A stretch of 64,000 bases of DNA from Phytomonospora endophytica (GTDB lineage Bacteria; Actinomycetota; Actinomycetes; Mycobacteriales; Micromonosporaceae). Below the pieces are notes generated by a model. It was given only the letters and a program-made list of their open reading frames with translations, searched no databases and was not told the DNA's origin. The position numbers and the translations under genes were made by a program. Shown piece by piece: positions 1 to 6,945 of the stretch. The DNA is taken from contig NZ_JACHGT010000004.1 in assembly GCF_014202425.1 (NCBI RefSeq), positions 138,307 to 202,306 of the forward strand. Reading direction: 5' to 3'. Within the stretch, counting starts at the first letter, position 1, and each line of letters opens with the position of its first letter.

Positions 1-872
1 GCGCCGGGATCGACGGGCGTGCCGTGGCCCATGCCGGAGACGAGGTAGCGGCGGACCCTGTCGCCGCCGTAGGTCTCCATCGTGGTGCCGGCGGGCAGTT
101 GAGTCGTCGCGGTCGGCGTCGCGGGGACTCCGGCGACGTCGGTCCACTGATCCCTTGACTCCTCGGCGTTGCGGACGGCGACGGTGTAGTCGGCGGTCCC
201 GTGCCAGATCGCGACCTTGGGCCGTGGCCCGGTGTAGCCGGGGTATGCGTTGCGGGCGAGGTCGCCCCAGGCGGCCGGGGTCTTGTCGGCGCCGGGACTC
301 ATACAGGAATAGGCGCTGACGACGTCGGCCGCGCACCGGTAGGGGATGCCGCCGATGACCGAGCCCGCGGCGAAGGTGTCGGGGTAGGCCGCGAGCATGA
401 CGGCGCTCATGGCGCCGCCCGCGGACAGGCCGGTGACGTGCACGCGGGCCGGATCGCTTTTGTTGCCCGCGATCGCCTGCGTCACCATCTGCCGGATGGA
501 GAGTGCCTCGCCCTGGCCCCGCGCGGTGTCACCGGGGAGGAACCAGTTGAAGCAGCGGTTGGCGTTGTTGGCGGTCTTCTGTTCGGCGTACACCAGCGCG
601 AACCGCCACGCGTCGGCGAACTTCTGCCACCCGGAAGCGGCGTGGTAGGCAGCGGCGGTCTGGGTGCAACCGTGCAGGACGACGACGAGCGGCGCGCCTT
701 CCGGCAGACCCTCGGGCACGTAGGAGTACATCGCGAGGTTGCCGGGGTTGGATCCGAAGGAGGCGACCGGTCGCAGCGTCGCGGCCCGTGCCGGGGCGGC
801 CGTGACGAGGATCGTCGCCGTGATGAGCACGAGGAGGCTCGCCAGAGCGGGGAGCAGGCGTCTGATGGTCAT
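1..872 (-). CDS. Secreted PHB-depolymerase-family esterase (C-terminus outside window)
   Basis: Partial minus-strand gene starting at ATG 872, with a GGAG about 10 nt upstream; its 3' end lies beyond base 1. Residues 1-30 form a signal peptide (MTIRRLLP, hydrophobic core, APARA cleavage region), so the product is exported. The mature part has the features of the Esterase_PHB family (alpha/beta hydrolases related to CE1 feruloyl/acetylxylan esterases): a VVVLHGCTQTA oxyanion-hole region, an NRCFNWF segment, and the nucleophile elbow GLSAGGAMS. Members hydrolyse polyhydroxyalkanoates or acyl esters on plant polysaccharide. The true substrate cannot be told here. It is divergent from a ROK regulator across an intergenic region with two perfect palindromes, so it may be that regulator's target. 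Confidence 0.85.
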   Translation of the reverse strand, partial: MTIRRLLPALASLLVLITATILVTAAPARAATLRPVASFGSNPGNLAMYSYVPEGLPEGAPLVVVLHGCTQTAAAYHAASGWQKFADAWRFALVYAEQKTANNANRCFNWFLPGDTARGQGEALSIRQMVTQAIAGNKSDPARVHVTGLSAGGAMSAVMLAAYPDTFAAGSVIGGIPYRCAADVVSAYSCMSPGADKTPAAWGDLARNAYPGYTGPRPKVAIWHGTADYTVAVRNAEESRDQWTDVAGVPATPTATTQLPAGTTMETYGGDRVRRYLVSGMGHGTPVDPG

Positions 873-956
873 GGTGGAGCTCCGAACCTTAAGACGTGAC
901 CCGGGCCGTTTCGCCCGGATTACGGCCAGGTTAGGGACCGCCCGACCGAAGAGCTA

Positions 957-971
957 TGTGGACGGTCCACA
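957..971. promoter_or_regulatory. 15-nt perfect palindrome, candidate operator
   Basis: TGTGGAC-G-GTCCACA is a perfect inverted repeat between the divergent esterase and ROK genes. Together with the palindrome at 1009-1021 it is a candidate regulator site. Binding by the adjacent ROK protein is inference. Confidence 0.45.
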
Positions 972-1008
972 CAGGATGGAGGCATGCCGGGGCGGCCTTA
1001 CTAACGAA

Positions 1009-1021
1009 CCGTTTGAAACGG
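1009..1021. promoter_or_regulatory. 13-nt perfect palindrome, candidate ROK operator
   Basis: CCGTTT-G-AAACGG is a perfect inverted repeat about 46 nt upstream of the ROK start. An AT-rich centre between GC arms is usual for ROK/XylR-type operators. It is centred 51 bp from the palindrome at 957-971, about five helical turns. Confidence 0.45.
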
Positions 1022-1066
1022 CGGTATGTTCGACACCGCGCCGGACGGCGCCGTGGAGGGAGTGGG

Positions 1067-2269
1067 ATGTCGGGGTTCGCCGCGACCGGGCCGCACGTGC
1101 TGCGGCGAATGAACGCGACCGCCGTGCTCGGCGCGCTGCGCGCCTCGGCGGGGGGCACCGCCCGGGTCGCCGACCTGATGGGCGCCACGGGACTGTCCCG
1201 TCCGGCGGTGACGCGGGCGCTGGGGCTGCTCGCCGACGCCGGGATCGTGGAGTTCTTCGAGGGCAACGACTCGCGGGTCGGGCGACCGGCCGTGCGGGCG
1301 CGCTTCCGCGCCGAACTCGGCCACGTCGCCGGGATCGACGTCGGCCCGCACAAGGTGCTCGTCATGATCACCGACCTCGCCGGGAACGTCCGCGCGCAGC
1401 ACCGGGTGGTCGGACCGCCCGCGCAGACCGGTCCCGAACTGGCCGGACTGCTGCGTACGACGCTGGTCGAGGCCGCCGACGAGGCCGGTGTCGCGCCGGG
1501 CGATCTGTGGGCCGTCGGTGTCGGCACGCCCGGTGTCGTCGACCATGAGCGCGGCGAGGTCGTGCTGGCGCCGAGCATCCCGGGCTGGGCGGGTGTCTCG
1601 CTGCTCGCGGAACTGCGGGAGTGGCTCGGCTGTCCGGTGCACATCGACAACGACGTCAACCTCGCCGTCGTCGCCGAACGCTGGCGCGGTGAGACCAGCG
1701 ACAACCTGCTGTTCGTGCAGTGGGGCGAGCGGATCGGCTCGGGGATCGTCATCGGCGGAAAGCCCTACCGGGGCGCCAACTCCGCCTCCGGTGAACTGGG
1801 CTTCCTGGACCTGGTGACGCCGATCGACGCCGAGCCGCCGCAGGCCAGCGACGGTCTCGGCTCCTTCGAGCGGCTCGTCGGCGCGCGGGCGATCCTCGGT
1901 CTGGCCGTGGAACGCTGCGCCGGTCTGCGGGCCGCGTTGGAGCACGGCGACATCGCGCCCCTCTTCACGGCCGCCGAAGGCGGCGACGCCGATGCGGTGG
2001 CCACCGTCGATGTCGTCGCGGCCCGCTTCGCACGTGGTCTCGCCGCGCAGCTGCTCATCCTCGACCCGGGTCTGGTCGTCGTCGGTGGGGGCGTCTCGCG
2101 GGCCGGGACGGTGCTCTTCGACGCCGTCCGGCGGCACCTGCGGCGGCTGCTGCTCGTCCCGGTCGAGCTGCGCGTCTCGGCCCTACGCGAACAGGGCGTG
2201 GCGCTGGGCGCGGTCCGGATGGCCCTCGACAGCGCCGAACGGCGGCTGGCGAAGGACACCGCGGCCTGA
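1067..2269 (+). CDS. ROK-family transcriptional regulator
   Basis: A 400-aa cytoplasmic regulator. ATG 1067 is chosen because GGAGGG lies just upstream and the protein begins at the winged-helix domain; the frame stays open further 5' but gives no plausible sequence. Residues about 10-75 form the N-terminal wHTH (LMGATGLSRPAVTRALGLL), followed by a ROK sugar-kinase-like fold (GIDVGPHK near 90, VGVGTPGVVD near 150, IDNDVN near 190, GIVIGG near 230). The usual ROK zinc motif CxCGxxGCxE is not present where expected, which suggests a regulator that binds a sugar without the zinc site. It is divergent from the esterase, and a GH89 glycosidase lies 1 kb downstream, so a carbohydrate-sensing role fits. 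The ligand is unknown. Confidence 0.88.
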   Translation: MSGFAATGPHVLRRMNATAVLGALRASAGGTARVADLMGATGLSRPAVTRALGLLADAGIVEFFEGNDSRVGRPAVRARFRAELGHVAGIDVGPHKVLVMITDLAGNVRAQHRVVGPPAQTGPELAGLLRTTLVEAADEAGVAPGDLWAVGVGTPGVVDHERGEVVLAPSIPGWAGVSLLAELREWLGCPVHIDNDVNLAVVAERWRGETSDNLLFVQWGERIGSGIVIGGKPYRGANSASGELGFLDLVTPIDAEPPQASDGLGSFERLVGARAILGLAVERCAGLRAALEHGDIAPLFTAAEGGDADAVATVDVVAARFARGLAAQLLILDPGLVVVGGGVSRAGTVLFDAVRRHLRRLLLVPVELRVSALREQGVALGAVRMALDSAERRLAKDTAA

Positions 2270-2482
2270 CCGGCCCGGACCAACGCCGAGGAGCGGCGGG
2301 TCGTCCCAGCGCATCGCGGTGGAACAGGCCGCCGTTCACGCAGCCAGGCCGCGTTCGGCGTGTCCCAGGGTGTCCCACGAGAGGTGCGTGTTCCCTGGCC
2401 CCGGTGGTCGACTGACTCCCGTCACGAGGTCCGGGTGAGCGAACGGCTCGCCGGGAGCGACTCGAAGAAGGGACCGCAAGCC

Positions 2483-3052
2483 ATGAACGCCCACACCAGC
2501 ACCGCACCTCTCGTCACCGCCGAAACCGAGCGGCGTCCCGAGGCCCGCCGCCGGCGATTCACCCTGAACGGCTCACTGTGGGTCGTGCAGGTGGTCGGCG
2601 GCTTCTTCTTCGCCGGCAGCGGCTTCGGGAAGGTCCTGCTGTACGACGACGCCCTGTACGCGTCGGCGCCCGATGCCGTGGCCTGGTACGCGGCGGTGTC
2701 GCAGCCGCTCATCGTGTTCATCGGCCTCGTCGAGGTCCTCGGCGGCATCGGCCTGATCCTGCCGGCGATGACCCGGGTCCTGCCGAGACTGACGCCGCTC
2801 GCCGGTGCCGGGCTGGCGCTGACGATGATCCTCGCCGCCGGGTTCCACATCATGCGCGGCGAGTACTCGCTGCTCCCCGCCAACGTCGTCCTCGCGGGGA
2901 TCGCGGTGTTCACGACGGTCGGACGCTGGAGCCTGAGGCCCGTCGAGCCCAGGCCGCTGACCACGGCCCGCGTGCTCGCCTCGGCCGCGGTCGTCACCGC
3001 GCTGATCCTGCTGGCGTTCGCCCCGACCTGGTACACGATGACCAACGGGTGA
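2483..3052 (+). CDS. DoxX-family membrane protein
   Basis: A 189-aa integral membrane protein. ATG 2483 follows AGAAGGGA at a 9-nt spacing and is preferred over ATG 2360, whose extra 41 residues look non-coding. About 25 Arg-rich cytoplasmic residues precede four hydrophobic segments, the DoxX/DoxD-like four-helix layout; GSGFGKVL in helix 1 and GLVEVLGGIGLILP in helix 2 are typical. Family members are linked to redox stress (for example with SodA and SseA in mycobacteria), but many stand-alone copies have no known role. No redox partner lies beside it here. Confidence 0.75.
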   Translation: MNAHTSTAPLVTAETERRPEARRRRFTLNGSLWVVQVVGGFFFAGSGFGKVLLYDDALYASAPDAVAWYAAVSQPLIVFIGLVEVLGGIGLILPAMTRVLPRLTPLAGAGLALTMILAAGFHIMRGEYSLLPANVVLAGIAVFTTVGRWSLRPVEPRPLTTARVLASAAVVTALILLAFAPTWYTMTNG

Positions 3053-3247
3053 GGCCGGGTTCGGTTCTGTGCAGGCAGCACGTGGGCGTAGTCGCCCGGC
3101 GGCGAGATCGACCACCGGCCACGGCGGCGCGGGCGGATCCGGAGTCTGACGGATCCGCCCGCGCCCGACGCCGCCCCGGCCCTTGGGGTTCGCGGGTCGG
3201 GTGGCGCGAGAAACCTTGGGCCACAACGATTCCGGACCAACACGCCC

Positions 3248-3276
3248 TTGACTCCCACACCCCCGATCCCTAGCTT
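3248..3276 (+). promoter_or_regulatory. Promoter of the GH89 gene
   Basis: TTGACT (3248-3253), a 17-nt spacer and TAGCTT (3271-3276) match housekeeping -35/-10 hexamers at ideal spacing. The predicted transcript has a leader of roughly 35 nt before GTG 3317. Confidence 0.55.
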
Positions 3277-3316
3277 AGTAACGATTGGTTCGTAACTTTG
3301 GACTGAGGTGGATTCT

Positions 3317-6300
3317 GTGCGCTTCCTGTTACGTGTGATCGTTCCCGTCGTCATGGCCTTCGTCTCCGTCGCGGCGGCCGCCGTCCCCGTAGCCGCCGAC
3401 CCTCCGCACCACGACGCCTGGGACACCGACCCGGTCGAGGACCTGCTCGAACGCGTCCTCGGCGACCGCAAGGCCGACCAGTTCACGCTTCGCGCGCTGC
3501 CGGCCGACGGCACCGAGCGCTTCGTCATCGGCCGTTCGCGGCAGCGCGTCCAGGTGGCCGCGACGACACCGAGCGCGCTCCTGTCCGGCGTCAACGCCTA
3601 CCTCGACCGCGTCGCCGGCGTCGACGTGTCCTGGAACGGCGACTCCCTCGACCGGCTTCCGCGTCGGCTTCCCCTGCCCGACAGCGAGATCCGGCAGGAG
3701 GCGAGCGTCGCCAACCGCTTCGGCCTCAACGACACCGACGACGGCTACACCGGCGCCTACCGCACCTGGAAGGACTGGGAGCGCGAGATCGACGTCCTCG
3801 CGCTGCACGGCATCAACCAGGTCTTCGTCCCGGTCGGCGCCGAGGCGGTCTACCTCGATGCCTTCCAGCGCTTCGGTTACACCGCCGAGGAACTGCGCGC
3901 GTGGATCCCGCAGCCGACCCACCAGCCCTGGTGGCTGCTGCAGAACATGTCGGGCTTCCCCAGCGCCGTCACCGCCGAGCTCGTCGAGGAGCGCGCCGAA
4001 CTCGGCGCCCGCATCGTCGAGCGGCTGCGCGAACTCGGGATGACCCCGGTCCTGCCCGGCTACTTCGGTACCGTGCCACCGGGTTTCACCACCAAGGTGC
4101 CCGACGCGCGCACGGTGCCGCAGGGTAAATGGGTCGGCTTCGACCGCCCCGACTGGCTCGACCCGACCAGCCCGGCCTTCGCCCGTGTCGCCGAAGCCTT
4201 CTACGACAGCTCGAAGCGGCTCTTCGGCGCCACGACGCACTACAAGATGGACCTCCTGCACGAAGGCGGTACGCCCGGCCCGGTACCGGTCGGCCCGGCC
4301 AGCAAGGCCGTCCAGGACGCGCTCGAAACCGCGCGCCCCGGCGGGATCTGGGTCTTCCTCGGCTGGCAGAGCAACCCGCGCCCCGACACCCTCGCCGCCA
4401 TCGACCGCTCCCGCATCTTCATCGTCGACGGCCTCTCCGACCGTTACACCGACACCGACCGCAACCGCGACTGGCCCGACAGCACCTGGGCCTTCGGTGC
4501 GATCTGGAACTACGGCGGCCACACCACGATGGGCGCCAACACCGCCGTCTGGGAGGACCGCTTCTGGCGCTGGCGCGCCGAATCCGGCAGCACCCTCGAC
4601 GGCATCGCCCTCATCCCCGAAGCCAGCGACAACAACCCCGCGGCCTTCGACTACATCACCGGACTCGCCTGGCGGGACGGACCCGTCGCGCCCGCCGACT
4701 GGTTCGCCGACTGGGCGGCCCGCCGCTACGGCGGCGGCGACGCCTCGGCGAAGGCGGCCTGGCGGGCCATCGGCGCCACGGCCTACGCCATGCCCCCCGA
4801 CGGCTTCACCCAGCCGCAAAGCGGACTGTTCAGCGCACAGCCCTCACTGACCACCGACACGCCGTCGATCTGGTCGCCCAAGAAGATGCGCTACAACCCC
4901 ACCGCCTTCGCCGCGGCCCTCCCCGCGATGCTCGACGTCGACGAGGATCTCCGCGACAGCTCCGCCTACCGCTACGACCTCGTCGACGTCGCCCGGCAGG
5001 TCCTGTCCAACCGCAGCCGCACGCTGCTGCCGCAGATCAAGGGCGCCTTCGACCGCGAGGACGCCGCCGAGTTCGAGCGCCTGTCGGGACTCTGGATCCG
5101 TTCCATGGAACTGATGGAGGCCCTCGCGGCCACCAACAGCCAGACCATGCTCGGTCCCTGGCTCGCCGACGCGCGCTCGTGGGGCGAGAACCGGGAGCAG
5201 GCCGACGCCCTGGAGACCAGCGCCCGCACCCTCCTCACGGTCTGGGGAACCCGCGACGGCTTCAACGCCGGGCTCGCCGACTACGCGAACCGGGAATGGT
5301 CGGGCCTGATCGGCACGTACTACCTGCCGCGCTGGCGGGCCTACTTCGACGAGTTGTCGGCGGCCCTCGCCGAGGACCGCGCCCCGAAGGCCTTCCACTG
5401 GTACGCCGTGGGCACCGACTGGTCCGCCGAGCACGGCCGGCTCGCCATGAAACCGCGCGGGGACGTCCACGCCATCGCGGAACGGATCCTGGATCTGTTG
5501 CGCGCCAACCCCGAACCGCTCACCTCGACGGCGACGGTCAGCCCGGGCACCGTCCCCGACGGGTCGACCGCCACGGTCACCGCGACCGTCCGCAACACCG
5601 AACCGTTCGCCACCGCGACCGGTGGATCGGCGACGCTGACCGTCCCGGAGGGGTCGGGACTGCACGTCCGTCAGCCGACGGTGGACGTGCCCGACCTCGC
5701 CCCCGGCGGTTCGGCGACGGTGACCTTCACCGTCGACGCGACCGAGGCGGCGGACACGCCGCTGGCGCGGATGACGGTCACGGCCACCGCGTCGACCGGC
5801 ACGTCGGTGAACAAGGTCCGGGTCGTGCGTGTCACCACCGTCGAGGCGCCGAACCTCACGCGCACCACCAACAGCTCGGTCTTCGGGCAGGTCGGCGACC
5901 GCTATCTCATCGACGGCGGCGGCAACGACCTGTGGGGCACGACGAAGCACTTCGGGGCGATCTACCGCGACGGGGTGCTCACCGACGGCACGACGATCAC
6001 GACGCGGGTGGTGAGCCAGGACCGCACCGGTCCGTGGGCGCGCTCGGGACTGATCATCGGCACCGACCTGTCCGGGAACATCAGCCGCGGCTTCGCCAAC
6101 ATCGCGCTGACACCGGACAAGGGTTGCGTCTTCGCCCACGACTCCAACAACGACGGGACCATCGACCGCAACCTGCAGGCGCCGGGCTTCTCGGCTCCCC
6201 TGTGGGTCAGGCTGACCCGCGTCGGTGACACCGTGACGGGCTCGTGCAGCGCCGACGGTACGAAGTGGACGGACGCGGGCTCGTTCGTCGTGCCCGCAGG

Positions 6301-6394
6301 GGTTCCGCTCGATGCCGGGCTGTTCATGACGGCCGCCAACGGCGGGTCCGGCGCCCGGGGCGCGGTGGAGTTCGACGGATTCACCGTCACCTGA
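3317..6394 (+). CDS. Secreted GH89 alpha-N-acetylglucosaminidase with two C-terminal accessory domains
   Basis: A 1025-aa exported enzyme. GTG 3317 is preferred because AGGTGG lies 5 nt upstream; GTG 3308 is the alternative. A signal peptide (to about residue 30, VAAD) is followed by a small N-terminal domain and the GH89 (NAGLU) catalytic barrel, with QPWWLLQNMSG, KMDLLHEGG (Glu316) and LIPEASDNNP (Glu435) marking the two active-site acids expected in the family. Residues about 735-845 look like a NEW3/CARDB-type Ig domain, and about 850-1025 like a concanavalin-type module ending EFDGFTVT. It should cleave terminal alpha-GlcNAc from glycans outside the cell. Codon 5 is TTA (3329-3331), rare in such DNA and typical of bldA-dependent genes. 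Confidence 0.9.
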   Translation: MRFLLRVIVPVVMAFVSVAAAAVPVAADPPHHDAWDTDPVEDLLERVLGDRKADQFTLRALPADGTERFVIGRSRQRVQVAATTPSALLSGVNAYLDRVAGVDVSWNGDSLDRLPRRLPLPDSEIRQEASVANRFGLNDTDDGYTGAYRTWKDWEREIDVLALHGINQVFVPVGAEAVYLDAFQRFGYTAEELRAWIPQPTHQPWWLLQNMSGFPSAVTAELVEERAELGARIVERLRELGMTPVLPGYFGTVPPGFTTKVPDARTVPQGKWVGFDRPDWLDPTSPAFARVAEAFYDSSKRLFGATTHYKMDLLHEGGTPGPVPVGPASKAVQDALETARPGGIWVFLGWQSNPRPDTLAAIDRSRIFIVDGLSDRYTDTDRNRDWPDSTWAFGAIWNYGGHTTMGANTAVWEDRFWRWRAESGSTLDGIALIPEASDNNPAAFDYITGLAWRDGPVAPADWFADWAARRYGGGDASAKAAWRAIGATAYAMPPDGFTQPQSGLFSAQPSLTTDTPSIWSPKKMRYNPTAFAAALPAMLDVDEDLRDSSAYRYDLVDVARQVLSNRSRTLLPQIKGAFDREDAAEFERLSGLWIRSMELMEALAATNSQTMLGPWLADARSWGENREQADALETSARTLLTVWGTRDGFNAGLADYANREWSGLIGTYYLPRWRAYFDELSAALAEDRAPKAFHWYAVGTDWSAEHGRLAMKPRGDVHAIAERILDLLRANPEPLTSTATVSPGTVPDGSTATVTATVRNTEPFATATGGSATLTVPEGSGLHVRQPTVDVPDLAPGGSATVTFTVDATEAADTPLARMTVTATASTGTSVNKVRVVRVTTVEAPNLTRTTNSSVFGQVGDRYLIDGGGNDLWGTTKHFGAIYRDGVLTDGTTITTRVVSQDRTGPWARSGLIIGTDLSGNISRGFANIALTPDKGCVFAHDSNNDGTIDRNLQAPGFSAPLWVRLTRVGDTVTGSCSADGTKWTDAGSFVVPAGVPLDAGLFMTAANGGSGARGAVEFDGFTVT

Positions 6395-6402
6395 CGGCGA
6401 AC

Positions 6403-6440
6403 GGGATTCCCTCGTGCCCCCGTGTGCACGAGGGAATCCC
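6403..6440. terminator. Bidirectional hairpin terminator
   Basis: A perfect 15-bp stem (GGGATTCCCTCGTGC with its complement) around an 8-nt loop sits between two convergent stop codons. There is no T-tract, as is usual in actinomycetes. It can serve both the GH89 gene and the membrane-protein gene. Confidence 0.8.
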
Positions 6441-6447
6441 CCGGTTC

Positions 6448-6834
6448 TCAGTACTGCTGGGGAGCGCCGTGCGGCGGGGGCGGCGGCCCCTGCGGCGGCG
6501 GACCCTGCGGGAACATCGGCTGCTGCGGCGGAACGCCGACCGGGGGCTTGGCCTCGGCCTTGCGCCTGCCGCCGGCGGCGACCCCGACGCTGCCCAGGAT
6601 CAGGGCCAGCCCGGCACCGATGTTGATGTGCGCCTCGTCCTTGGTCTTGGACGTCAGCGTGAGGCCGTCGGTCGTGCAGACCTGTTTCTCGTTCTCGGCC
6701 GAGCAGCTCCAGCCGCCGGTGACGTCGGTGCCGACCTGGTCGTAGTCCTCGTAGAAGATGCTGTAGCCGACGATGACGAAGAAGATTCCGGCGACGAGCA
6801 GCACGATCTGGAAAACGCGCGCGAGGGGGTGCAT
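6448..6834 (-). CDS. Small two-helix membrane protein with Pro-rich tail
   Basis: A 128-aa protein of unknown function starting at ATG 6834 (MHPLARVF); an upstream in-frame start at 6885 lacks a ribosome site. It has one membrane helix at about residues 7-28, a loop with a Cys pair (WSCSAEN, KQVCTT) that probably faces outside, a second helix at about 72-90 (GAGLALILGSVGVAAGG), and a cytoplasmic tail rich in Pro, Gly and Gln. It lies just downstream of the SARP gene on the same strand. The TCAAG direct repeats at 6918-6945 lie about 85 nt before its start, so SARP control is plausible. Compare the protein at 9948, on the other side of the SARP gene, which has a similar Pro-rich end. Confidence 0.7.
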   Translation of the reverse strand: MHPLARVFQIVLLVAGIFFVIVGYSIFYEDYDQVGTDVTGGWSCSAENEKQVCTTDGLTLTSKTKDEAHINIGAGLALILGSVGVAAGGRRKAEAKPPVGVPPQQPMFPQGPPPQGPPPPPHGAPQQY

Positions 6835-6917
6835 GGGGCTTTGCTTCCGATCCGTTTGACGTGCGGTACAAGCGATCGCGGCCACGCTAACAGCGGAAAC
6901 GCCGGACGGCCCGTCGC

Positions 6918-6945
6918 TTCAAGGTCGGCTCAAGGTCGGCTCAAG
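6918..6945 (+). promoter_or_regulatory. Three TCAAG direct repeats at 11-bp spacing (SARP-box-like)
   Basis: TTCAAGGTCGG, CTCAAGGTCGG and CTCAAG begin at 6918, 6929 and 6940, exactly one helical turn apart, as in AfsR/SARP binding sites. The last copy overlaps the SARP stop codon. The repeats point away from the small membrane-protein gene they precede; a candidate -10 for that gene (TAGCGT, minus) lies at 6889-6884. Confidence 0.6.

Noticed and set aside
4844-6871. 675-codon open frame on the minus strand
   Set aside because: Antisense to the GH89 gene and running through the 6403-6440 terminator; composition is that of a shadow frame.
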